A stretch of 40,765 bases of DNA, taken from the NCBI GenBank assembly GCA_032358255.1, contig JAULBX010027097.1:1-40765 (forward strand), read 5' to 3'. A program made the translations under genes and the position numbers. Below, piece after piece: positions 11,348 through 22,800 of this stretch (position 1 is the stretch's first letter; each line of letters opens with the position of its first letter). Under the pieces are notes generated by a model that worked only from the letters and a program-made list of their open reading frames with translations, made no database searches and was not told where the DNA came from. Origin of the DNA: Heterotrichella gracilis (taxonomy: Eukaryota > Sar > Xanthophyceae > Tribonematales > Xanthonemataceae).

Positions 11348-12848
11348 ATGGATTCTGACCAGGGAGGCACTAGCAACTGGGAGGTGGATGCCTATGTGAA
11401 AGGACGCATCCAACACGGCCATGACCTGCTCTCTGCTGGAGACGTTGTGGGAGCTATGCAGGTATTGACCCATCCTATTGTGCCTCTGATGCACAGACTG
11501 CCGATGCTGCTGAGCCTTTGCTTGCACCCTGAAAATTAGTGCTGTGCCATCCAGGCCCAGCACTGCGCCCACCTGCACAACTCATATGCATGCATATGGC
11601 TTGCAACACATGGGCCGTGCCATGGCATGCCACTGCGGCATGGGCATTACCCAGTGCTGTTCCCGATGCAACCTTGCCAGTGCCATCCTTCTGCTGTGCG
11701 GTTTGACTTTGGACCTGTTCTGCGCAGGCTGTGGTGGAAGCGCTACGTTTCGTGGGTGGGGAGGGAGCAGTTGCGCCAGCCATCGCACAGTAAGGCTCCT
11801 GCACACACCGCCACACCACCTCTGTTGTGCAAAATATTCGCCCAGCATTGGGTTGTCAGCAGCGCCTTTGACCAAATGTCATCCTGTCAATGCAGGGCTA
11901 ACCGTGCTTTTGTTGAGGCCCAAACCAAGCCACAGGACGCCGCCTCGCAACTGGCTGAGCTCTTTCAGCAGTGCTCAATCGCAGCCACCCAGGTACATTT
12001 GTTCTCCTCTTGGTCACACAGTTACATTGAGGAGAAGATGGCATTCGGAAACATATCATGACAACCAGTGGCTGGCCATGTGCAAGCCAGCGGCCCAATG
12101 GTGATGATCGCCAATGCTACCTATGCAGTTTCGATCAGCACTTGACCATTTGCAGGGCTTGGCCAATGATGGCCACATGAATGGGTTGCATCTGTTGCGC
12201 ATGCCAAAGCCATGCCTCTGCTCAGGCGCCTGTAGACATGCTCAGGCATATCTGGATCCTCATGCCAATGGAGTTGTCACATGCAGGGTCTGCAGCAGTC
12301 TTCATCGGACGGGGCCAGCCAGTCGCGTGGCCCATTTGGTGGGCCTGAGCATGCTGTGCATGAGGATCATGACATGGGATGCGGCGGCGGCGATCCCCCA
12401 GGGCCTGTCACAGCATCGATACTGCAGGTGCGCACTCTTCCTGACCACCTTGCCAGCGTCTGAGCAACACTACCTAGTCCGGTGTTTCGTTATGCTCATT
12501 CATGGGTAGCATGCATGGTGGTGTTGCCATAGTAGGAGAAGCACTAGCCACTGAGAGCAGGACGATGCACTTCTTTTTGCCAACTCCTCAGGAACATGGA
12601 CTAATGCGCCTTTTCAAGGACAATCTGCATTGCTAGTCAATGGGTGAACCATTAACGTGTACATTTGTTTAGTTATTTGCTGTTGTGGCTTGCAGGAAAG
12701 CGGTCGAGGGGTTGTGAGCGTAGATGCTGTGGAGGACGGATCCAGCTACATATGCGCCAGGTGCCGTGGAGTGGTCAGCATCGCTCGGCGCGAGGCACAT
12801 GACGCGTACTGGTGTCAGCATGTGCGAGACAGCGATGTGCCTGATTGA
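11348..12848 (+). CDS. Small protein with UBZ4-like C2HC zinc finger, function unknown
   Basis: Five exons: 11348-11461, 11728-11789, 11896-11992, 12287-12427, 12696-12848; 188 residues, TGA stop. Residues 1-90 look helical and repeat-like (YVKGRIQHGHDLLSAGDVVG, then an Ala-rich stretch ending ELFQQCSIAATQ). Residues 92-138 are a Gly/Ser/Asp-rich linker. The last exon holds C158-x2-C161-x11-H173-x4-C178, the spacing of Rad18-type ubiquitin-binding zinc fingers, which usually read C-x2-C-x11-H-x3-5-C. I do not recognise the full-length family. The ATG at 11348 is taken because the coding frame opens cleanly there into the first exon. The gene is divergent from TRS120 across 605 bp. A possible extra exon starting near 12157 was left out because no phase-0 donor follows it. 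The zinc finger is seen; ubiquitin binding is inference. Confidence 0.68.
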
Positions 12849-13484
12849 TACAGATGCAGTTGAATGAAACAATCAGGGCTGTCAATTATGGCATGATTAG
12901 ATATGGCCTATGACGGCCACGCTATGCACTTTGCAGGAGGAGTGCGCCTTTTTTTATTCTGTTGCAGCTTGCATTGTATATACAGTAGACGGTCGGGTTT
13001 GCAGGAGAGGCGTTGGCCATGTCATGTTGAATTTTTTACTCAGTCTGGCAGCGCCTGCATTTGTGTTTTACAGTACTACTATGGAAACTAGCTTAGGAAA
13101 TGAATCAATCTAGATAGACATTGTCGATCGTTGTATATTTTACTGCCGGGGTTGCCATTATTAGGTGTTTTAGCAAGGAACATTGTTGTGGGAGCCACTG
13201 CATTATTCAAACAGAATGGCATAATGGTCTCAATGTGCACTGTGCACGACACATGCCCCTACTAGACAGTTATCCAGTCTTTAGTCTAAGAAATCTAGGT
13301 CTGGGTCAAGATTGCACTCACATTCGTTGCTTGCAGGTCCATTATGATGCATAGACTTTAGTCTAGAGGTAGTCACACGCTGATGATTCAATTCACAACA
13401 TGGGGAACATGCTATTCGCACGCATGTTGAGTGCTTACTAACTAGCTCAACAGTAATTGAAGCAAATTGAATGGGATGATCCTC
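12849..13484. other. Convergent intergenic region
   Basis: 636 bp between the stop codons of two convergent genes. It is more A/T-rich than the exons, as expected of 3' UTRs. I see no coding signal, RNA gene or mobile element. Confidence 0.5.
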
Positions 13485-15777
13485 TCATGCTGCATCCGGC
13501 CCTTCCGTCGGCAGTATCGGGTCCGTTTCTTGTAGTTGTATTTCTATGGGGTTCCTGAAGCTGTCGGTGGCCAACAGGGTCCACGGGTAGGGCGTCATCG
13601 CAGCGTTCTCGGACAGTGATGTGCTGTGGACAAAGTGAGGGATGCGCTCAGCCTGCTCGGGCTCGGGCTCCACAGGCGCCACCGCTGGGGCCACCACCCC
13701 TGCAAGGAAAAGGAAATGGAAGTTCTCTCAAAGAAACGCAACCGCCCCCATTGAATGGCGCCATGGCATGCATTGCACTAAACCAGCTTGCAGGCTCGAC
13801 AGGTGCAATCGCTGGGAGCGCCACCCTTGCAGACCATGGTGGAAATGCGTTCTGCGGTCCCTCCAAAACAGTGGATAGCCAATTCTTTGAGCCACCGGTG
13901 CAGCAATGATCATGGGGCATTCAGGGTTTATCAAGTCATTAAACCACTTGCACCAAAACTGTGACTGCCAGTGCCACATGCAGCATACCTTGCAATTGGG
14001 GCGGTGGGGGAACGGCGGTGGATGTCATGGTTAGCATGCCGCCTTCGGGAGGCGGCACCACCAGATTGAACAACTGTTGCGGCAGTTCTCCAGTTGTCGG
14101 TTGAGCGGCACCATCTGCCGCCGCCCCGTTCCACCCAGCTGTCCCCGCATCCACCAGCTTCTTCTTGCTCCTCCCCTTGAGCCCGTGGTGGATCTTGTCC
14201 AGGCACCTGTAGTTGTTCCCGTGCTGCTTCAGGAGCTCATCTGCGCGGTTGAAGCGGCGGTCATCCACGTCGATATTCAGCACCAGGCGCATGCCCTGCC
14301 TGCACACCAAGGCCAATAGGAAGTTGTAAGGCAACAATAGGCCCACAATTTGTATGAAAATGATGTACTCTACCAGGAATGCAACTGCTTTCCCATTCCA
14401 TTGTGTGAGTTATATGCCCGACATATAACTCCACTTGTACTTATTGTATTGATATAAAAAGGGGTATATAATATATATTAATATAAACTGTTTGTTTTTT
14501 ACTGGCATTGTTAACGCGCCCACTGACATTATGCACCCTGTACCGTGAGCATAACCCACCTGCACGCCCCGTAATACCTCGCCTCCATGCGCACCCCGAA
14601 CCCTAAACCCTGACCCCCAAACCCTGCACCCAACACCCCACCTGCACACCCCGTGGTACCTCGCCTCCATAAGCACCCCAAACCCTAGACCCTAAACCCT
14701 GCACCCCACCTGCACACCCCGTGGTACCTCGCCTCCATGAGCACGCCCATCTGGCGCTTGCGGTTGACGGGAAGCACCTTGTGCCGCGTGTTGAAGTCGT
14801 CGTGCCACTGCTGCACCAGCCCGGGGCTGCGCCGCATGACCTCCTGCACGTGGCGGCACAGGTTTATGTGTGATCAAACGTTATGTTAAGTTGTTTTTGT
14901 GGCAGACGATTATGTTTTATAATGTAAATTTCTATGCTTTACATTTTTACGTTTTATTTCTATATTCGTATGCCTGCGTGCCCAATGTGTGTTTATGTGT
15001 GCCTTCAGTTTGTGGCATCCAGCTCAGTGCTGACATAGCCCCAAACATGCACCAAGCCCAACCCACATTCCAACGCGGCACCCCACCTGCAGCAATCGCT
15101 GGCATTTCTCCACCCCTTTCTTGGCCTGGCCCCTGCCCCGCTTGCCTGAGCAGCAGCGCACCATGCCCTCATCGTCCACCAGAGACAGAACCTGCATCGA
15201 TCACACCGATCAGACAGCCATACAACCCCCTTCTTACCGCAGGCCTGAATGCAGCTGTTTAGATAGCCAGCACAATCGAATGCATATTACCCCTTTCAAT
15301 ACAACCATATACTTCAATTAAAGAATCATGGGTATTTTGAGAAAAAATATATAAGAGAGATATAAAACAAAATGTAAAGACATGAATGAGGTTTGCGCCT
15401 GCATGGCCAACGCCTGTGAGCTGCGTGTGTGGCCAGTAGTGGGCAACACATTGACATGGAACCATACCTTGAAATTGACGTCCGTCCTCACGCATTTCCC
15501 GGGCACGCCCTCGCAGCAGTCCTTGGGATCCATCTCCAGCGTTGCGCCATGGTCGGGGTTGAAGCGGCGCTCATGGGGGGCGGGCGCGTCAGCATCCTCC
15601 TGAGGTACATTGAAAATGTATATGTGTGCACATGGTTTGTACCATCGGGTGCACAAGGCGTTTACAACGGGATTGTAAGGGCGGTGCAGTGGGGCGGTGC
15701 GTTGGTGAAAAGGCGGGCGTTACCTCTGCAGGAGGCGCAGCAACCTCGCCTGCCACTGCTGGCTGCTGTTCTGACAT
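13485..15777 (-). CDS. Unrecognised 310-residue protein, basic core and Pro-rich tail
   Basis: Six exons in coding order: 15777-15724, 15599-15468, 15191-15087, 14843-14728, 14299-13989, 13699-13485. Phases fit throughout and the frame closes with TGA. The N-terminus (MSEQQPAVAGEVAAPPAE) is acidic and disordered. Residues 19-62 contain Cys-rich DCCEGVPGKC; 63-97 contain MVRCCSGKRGRGQAKKGVEK; 98-136 contain WHDDFNTRHKVLPVNRKRQM; 136-180 contain LVLNIDVDDRRFNRADELLK. The last 110 residues are Pro/Ala/Glu-rich. No family comes to mind. The exon 4/5 junction is ambiguous: a GTACCA donor with the first AG (used here) or a GTGTGC donor with the next AG both keep the frame and differ by one or two residues. 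The gene starts 1.1 kb from divergent CTF4. Two introns contain degraded copies of their flanking exon edges. Confidence 0.7.
13795..13838 (-). repeat. Echo of last-exon acceptor edge, 13485-15777 gene
   Basis: Diverged copy of about 13660-13706. Its translation reads ALPAIAPVEPA where the real exon reads VAPAVAPVEPE. Confidence 0.7.
14557..14760 (-). repeat. Triplicated exon edge with telomere-like tracts
   Basis: Units begin at 14557, 14639 and 14707. Each contains the exon 4 donor edge (GAGGCGAG|GT in sense), the following intron bases and, in the two distal copies, a run of AACCCTAAACCCTG-like words. The copy from 14707 runs into the real exon. Confidence 0.9.
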
Positions 15778-16899
15778 GGCAGCGGCTGCCTTGGATTGAG
15801 ACTGGTACTTTTGCCGGGGTTAGAACAAGTATTCTCAAGAGCAGTTTGCAGGTGCCTCAGTCGCTATGGTGTCTTGACAGCAGTGGCCCATACCCAAGGG
15901 TCAGTTGTCACAGGGCCAGGTGTGCATGCTCACCCCCAGCCCCACCTAGCAGGTTGTAAAGACAGTCTTATCCTATTCGTTCTACACCGCTCCTGCAGTG
16001 AACTTTCAGCGGATGAGGAGGCAAATTATATTGAAGCACACTAGTCGCAAGGATGAGTTGCAGTTGTGGCTTACACCGAAAGAAGAGAGTCGGCGGGCAG
16101 GAAACGCACCCCAATATCGTGATAGTATCCTCCAACACCACTGTACACCAACGGTTCGGACCGTGGCCAGGTGTCCGGATTGCCTCAATATGTGCCACCT
16201 AGCACACTAAGTGCTCACCTAGCCAGAAGTCAAGGGCTCTTACTTCGTGGACCAACTCCAAGGGTCAGTTGTTATTACGTGCAACATTTGCTTCCGCCCT
16301 TTGAGAAGTGCTCACACGCTGTGGGCGACTGCTTGGAGCAAATTGAGAACGCATGCATATGCGCATGAATGTGCGTGCATGTAGACAAGGGAACCGGGGT
16401 CTCGCTACCAATAGGGAGCAAACTGTGTGAAGAAAAAGGCCATGGTATCATATATGCGGCGAGACGCGAGGGACGTCTGTCTTCAATAGGAAGAACGATG
16501 CCGGCCACCGATGGCGGGGCAGATCGGTGGACCGCCGATTCGGCGGCCGTGCTTCAAACTTTTAAACTTTTCACCGAAAACTGTCCGAAAACTGTTGACC
16601 CACTTCGATAACTGTTCGCCACTTTCAAGTCAGCCAAACCAGTGGTGAACACCCCAATATAGAGTAGAGCCTTGCGTGCCGCAACCTGTTTAGCGGTGGA
16701 CGTACTATTCGACGAGTGCAATTGGGGTGTGAACTTGGGGTGCAACAGCCACTATGGATGCCTCGCGTGGGTGACTGGGTGGTTACCAGGAGAATGGCAA
16801 GCACATAACCCACTGAGAACTTTTACCTGACGTGGGTTTCAGCTCTTAGCACAGATTGTTGCCTTTTGACAGCAGTGTTCGTCAACTTGAGACATCACG
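15778..16899. promoter_or_regulatory. Divergent intergenic region, 13485-15777 gene and CTF4
   Basis: 1.1 kb between two divergent start codons. A 15-bp word (CCAAGGGTCAGTTGT) occurs at 15894-15908 and again at 16258-16272. TTGACAGCAGTG occurs near 15874 and 16866. GAAAACTGT appears twice at 16577-16598. An imperfect GC-rich inverted repeat lies around 16528-16549. None is a known element to me. Confidence 0.4.
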
Positions 16900-19800
16900 A
16901 TGAAAGAGCTTGAATTTCAAAAGTTTCATGAGCCAGGGTCTTGCAGCGTTGCGTTCATAAAGCACGAGGACACGCTTTTCCTGCTGAGCAGTGGTAACGG
17001 TGGGGAGGTTCACGTCAGGCAGGCAGACGACCTCGAGACTGTTACCAGCCGCTTCACGCCTCCCGAAGACATCCCCAAACCTGGTCAAGAGGATGGGCTC
17101 CAAAGCTACTGCCTGAAAGCCCACCCAAACGGGAAGGAGGTCGCTGTTGGGATCGGAAAGATAGTGACGGTATGTTCGAGTGTTGCTTTGAGATGCAACA
17201 CACGCGGCCCCTCGTTGTGCATTCCGAGGAACATGGTGAATAAGCATGGTGGGCACTGCATTTGGGGTTGCACTGTCGTCAAGCCGCTCGAACCTGGTGC
17301 TGCAGCTGTTCCAGTTCCAAGACGGCGAGTTTGAAGAGTACTTGACCCGGCACACGCTCCCAGTCCAAGCCTTCTCGTACAACGCCCAGGGCACCACCCT
17401 TATCAGTGGGGGCAACGATGACGATGTCAAAGTCTACAGCTGTGAACAGAAAAAGGTGGGGCCCTGCATACCATCTCCTTTTCAGGGGGCTCTTTCCAAA
17501 GCAGTAGAGAACCCACTTTGCTTTTTGGGTGAGGGGAGCCTTGGGCGGGCGGTTGTAGGTGGAATGTGCAGGTCACTCCACTGCTGGTTTGTGTGGTGTG
17601 CGGATGGTTTGTGTGAAGCTGATGGTTTGTGTAGTGCACCAGGGTGCTGGTGGCTCACAGTGTGCAGAGGTTCTTAGTGTGTGGGTGGGCTGTGCAGCTC
17701 ATCAGAGTGTAAGTAGGCTATGCAGGTTCTCAAAACGTTGGTGGGGTATGCAGGTCATCTGAGTGTTAGTGGCGGGAGCAAGGTGACTCTAAGAGTGTGA
17801 AAGTGGGTCAAACAGGTTCTTAGAGTGTTAGTGGTGTGTGCGCAAGGTGACGCTAACAGCGCGTAGGTGGGTCAGGCAGGTTCTCACAGTGTTGGTGGGG
17901 CGTGCAGGTCATCAGGGTGTTCCCTGGCAGGCCAGCGGTGCGCAGCATTGAGATCGACCCCGAGGGCGAGTATGTGTCCATCGTCATGGCCAGCGGGGCT
18001 CTGGAGGTGATTGAGCTGGCCACAAAGAAGACGATGCTGTCCGCCAAGCACGCAGCTCCAAAGGTCAGTGGGGCTCAACACTTATAGGGTTTGGGCTGGG
18101 GTTCAGGTTTGGGCGCAGCGCACACAGGGTTTGGGCTGGGGAATGGGTTTGCGCTGGGTTGGGCTGGGGTTTTGAGTTTGGGCTCAGCACATATAGGATT
18201 TGGGCTGGGGTGTGCACAGGTATCAAAAGGACACCAACTGCTGTTACAGTTATAGCATGCCCTCGTTGTTGCTGTAGCTGTAAACGGTGTGCCCTTCAAA
18301 CCTGTGCACACAGGGTTTGGATTGGGGTGGGCACAGTGCACACCAGTACAATTGCAGCCACATGCCTGCCCCAAGTGGGATGCGAGCAACCAGCAGCTGG
18401 CCACACGCATAAGCACACCAGTCCTCCCAGAAGCTGCTGCTGCCAAGTACCAGCCAAAATGAACCTGGCGCATGGCTTCCAACCAACACCGCTACCCGTA
18501 GTGCACAGGTTGATGCGGGCAACCGGCAGGTGGCCACTCACCAGTGCACTCAAGTACTTAGTAGCAGCCAATACAAACCCGACGCATGCCTTCCAACCAA
18601 CACCCCTACCCATGGTGTGCACAGGTTGACGTCACTTCAGGCTACAGGAGCGGCGCATCTTGGAACCCCGATGGGGGTAGCCTGCTGGCAGTGCCTGGCG
18701 TGGACAACGACGTGGTGCTGTATGAGCGCCTGTCCTGGGATGCTGTGGAGAGCCTTTCTGGGGAGCACACCTCATCGGTCACCATGGTCAAGTTCAGCCC
18801 TAACGGTAAGGCGCCCAACGCATGGTTCGGGGTGCACAGGTGGCCACGTACACAGTGTGGGAAGTGGGGAATAGGGTTGAGGAACGGTGGCAAACCCACT
18901 TCCAGGTGGAGCGGCATTTCGCTGCCATCACAGTTAATTACCATGCCCTTGCGGGTCTGTACGTGGCGCCGCAAGCAAAAACATAGATTACATGCGAAAC
19001 TGCATTCGCTACTTCTTAGTTCATCTAGACTCCCAGGACCACTGCATCAAACCTAAAATCTGCCCCACTGCAGGCGTGTACGCAGCCTCAACCCCCAAAC
19101 CCTACACCCTGGATGTTTCCCCACCGCAGGCCTGTACGCCGCCACCGCCGGCGCAGACAAGCAGGTGATCGTGTGGGACATGCGCAACCTCGCCGCCATC
19201 GCCCACCAGACCACCGAGGCCCTTGTTACCGATCTGGCCTGGATGCCTGGCAGCAATGCCCTTGCGGTGGCCCTGGATAGTGGGGAGGTGGCTGTGTGGA
19301 GGGGGGTGGTTCCTGCGAAGCTGCCCTCCCCAGGCGCCACCCTAGAGGATCTGGAGGCAGCTGCTGCCAAGGGGCTGGTGGAGGACAGCGGCATGGGCTC
19401 GCCCGGGAGCAAGCTGTCAGGTAGCGCGCAGAACCCTAAACCTTAAACCCTAAACAGGCGTATCAGAATAATTTCATCCTGCCATAGCATACCTTGGCTC
19501 AGCATATATCATGACACTTCAGGCATGAAGTAACCACGTGCCTTTGTCCTTATAACAAGAAAGAACTATCTGCAATTTTTTAAACCCTAAACAAGCCTAT
19601 CTGATCACGCCACTCCAAGGCTGCATTCACAAATGGCATACCCTGAACCCTGCACCCTCAACAGGTCGTAAATGATATCATGTACTTGGTTGTGTGCCAG
19701 GTGGCATGGACCTGGACTCCAGGCCCTCAGCATCAGACAGCCTGGGGGAGTTCATCGATCAGGAGGAAGGGGAGGAGAGGGAGTCGGGGGAGCGGCGCCC

Positions 19801-22800
19801 AGCTCGACGCGCCCGCAGGCGGCCCAGGGACTATTATGCCCCCCCTGCGTTCTCGCTGCCTGACCCCCAGCCTGCCATCCAGTCGGGCTCCACCGCACCA
19901 GGTAAATGGGTTTCGTTTGCAAGGGAGGCGTCCCAGTTGAGCACTGGCTTTGTCACTTCGCTGTGGTGGGACTACATGGAAATGAGATCAAATTCGAAAA
20001 AATCAAATACGAACCGTTGCCTTTGCATGGTGCGCTTCCTGTGCCCCATCATTAAGACAGCCAGGCCATCTGGTGCGGCACAATCCGGCCCATGCCAACA
20101 CACCCTGTCCATCCCATCCCATTTTGTGCTCACCCTGGGAGAAATCTTTGTTTCCCAGGCCACGAGAGCGGGCGGCGGTGGCTGGCCTACAACATGGTTG
20201 GCTGCATCACCAGCCGTGCAGAGGCGGACCATGGGGTGGTTGAGGTGGGGTTCCACGACACAAGCATGGTGCGCAGGCGCATCCCGCTGCTCAACGACTT
20301 CTTTGGGTTCCACCTGGCAGCGCTGTGCGATTATGTGAGTGGGTGGGGGACGAACGGGGTGTGTGCATGCGATGCGGGCAATCTGTGCAACCATGCTCCA
20401 TCAATCACATCATAACCATATTTTCATAATAATAATAATAAAAATGAATTTACAATTTATTAATTTACTAATCTGCAATGTATCTCATTTCATTTAATGT
20501 ATAAAGTTGATCACGAAAATGCTTTGCCCCTGGGCGCACATTTCAGCAAACTTCAACGCCTCAAAGTAATGTTTCAAATTTGCAAGAATTTTTGTATTCA
20601 AACATAAAATGCTTTGCCCCAGGGCGCCCTGTACGCCAACCGCGCCACCAGCGAGGGCGGCAGCACCGTCATGTACCGCATGTTTGACCCATGGGCACCA
20701 AACTCCGACTGGACCATCACGCTGCCGCTGGGCGAGGAGGCGGTGGCCCTGGCGGCAGGGTTCGAGTTCCTTGCGGTTGCCACATCCACCAAGACGCTGC
20801 GGGTGTTTGCTCCGGCAGGTGGGTGCGCCGGCAATAAAAAAACCATATTGAAAAAAGAAACTGAGGATAAATAGTTGAAAATAAGTAATGAACCGGTGGA
20901 TTGTGCGCCAGCAGGGTGGTGATGTGGGGAGCGGGTTGGTGCGTTCTGAAAAGATGTAGAAAATGAGCACTGCATTCAGGATTTGGCGGTGGTGGCGGTG
21001 GGGTTTACGAGGCAAAACCATACGAGCCGGATTCTTCCCTCCCCATGGACGATGTCTGCCCAAGGTGGGATCTACACTGGTGGCCACTGCTACCCCATCA
21101 GCAATGCCACATTATATGTTCCACTTTCCCTTCACTTCCCCCCGCAGGTATGCAGCAGTTTGTGATTCTTTGAAATCCTTAACCCTGAACAGCTCCTCCC
21201 CTCCTCCTACTGCAGGCATGCAGCAATTTGTGATGTCCCTGCCCGGCGCCCCCGTGGCCCTGGCTGCCCAGCACCACATCCTGGCCATGGTGTACCACAC
21301 AGGCAACCCAACGCCGCAGGGGGACCAGCAGCTGGGATACATGGTGCGCACCCACATGCAAACCCTAACCACTGAGCCGTAAATCCTAGACCCTAGACCA
21401 GGGGCTGGGCTACATGGTGCGCACCCACATGGCCCACTTGCACAACCCTGAACCCTAATTCAAAATCCAGCAGCTGGGGTAAATGTGTGCCGCTCATGCT
21501 TCGCCTGCACAGGGATTCCCTGAACGCTGAATCATAAACCAGCCGCCAAGCTGGGTTACTTGATGTGCAGCATCTTGCTCAACTGGGCTCACTGGAGTTT
21601 CCCTGGCCCAGCTTTGTTGTTTACCTTTGATTTTTGTATTCAATACCCCCCAGGTGTATGACATGGAGGTGCGGGAGCAGCTGTACAGTGGGGTGGTCTG
21701 AACTCGCTGAAGTGCATTTGTACAACAGCAACCCGCCCACCTCGCCACCTGCCATTCTTACATTCACCACTCTTGCTGCTCCTCAGGTGTACGATGTCTT
21801 AAATTCAAGCATTTTTCTCCATTTTTTGTACTGAAATAACCCCCTTGCCCCCCTAGGTGTATGACATGGAGGTGCGGGAGCAGCTGTACAGTGGGGTGGT
21901 CAGCCTGTCCCCAACCGCATCCCTCGCATGGCTGGGATTCTCGGAGGAGGGGGTGCTAGCCACACACGATTCAGAGGGGGTGGTGCGGGTGCGGTCCTGC
22001 GATTTCGGGGGCTGCTGGGTGCCTGTGTTCTCTGCCAAGGAGGAGCAGAAGGGTTCGGAGGGGTTCTGGGTGGTGGGGCTGGACGAGCGCCAGCTGTTCT
22101 GTGTGGTGTGCAGCGGAGGGGCGGAGCCACAGGTGAGTAGAAGCTCTCGCCGCCAGACCCCTGCGATGTGGTTTCCACATACCCTAGCGTGGGGTTCAGA
22201 CGGCACACGGCGCCTGCATGCACATGCTGTTCAATGACCGCTGTCATCCGTCAATAAAATGCATTGGCCCATCACACCGCAATGTGATGGCACACACCTC
22301 TCCATACCAAGCACAGCCCCCCACCCCCACCCACAACCCTCTCCCCCCACACCCACAGGTGCTCCCCCGCCCGGTGCTCAGCCTGGTCCCCCTGCGCGTC
22401 CCCGTCCCTGCCCCCGACCCCGCCATTGCAGCCGGCGAGTCCGACCTGCTGCGCCGCGAGCTGTGCCTGGGCTACAAGCGGGCCGCCCTGCTGGAGCCCC
22501 TGCAGCCCTCGGAGGCTGCCGCTATGGAGGGGGAGGTGGCGGCTGTGGAGAAGGAGCGGGACACAGCGCTGCTCAGGCTGTTCCAGGTGGGGAAAGGGAG
22601 ATCTTTCTTTTGTTTACACCAGGATGGTAATTGAAAAAGTGTAAATAGATATCAATTAATCAATGCAGGAAAAGGTTAAAAAGTAAAACCTTTATTCACA
22701 TCATTATGTAACATGATAATAGTATACTTTTATATTATCATCCTTAGTTTATACGGGTACTTCAACATTTAGTCGGGTATCATTTCGTTATATAAACTGA

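Noticed and set aside
11544..12104. 186-codon + strand open frame
   Set aside because: Runs through an intron and the wrong frame of exons 2-3 of the zinc-finger gene; composition is Cys/His/Arg-rich noise.
12157..12230. Possible extra exon of the zinc-finger gene (GLANDGHMNGLHLL)
   Set aside because: Has a good TTTGCAG acceptor, but no donor in phase 0 to join the next exon.
20494..21087. 197-codon minus-strand open frame
   Set aside because: Antisense to CTF4 exon 8 and its introns, with no recognisable domain.
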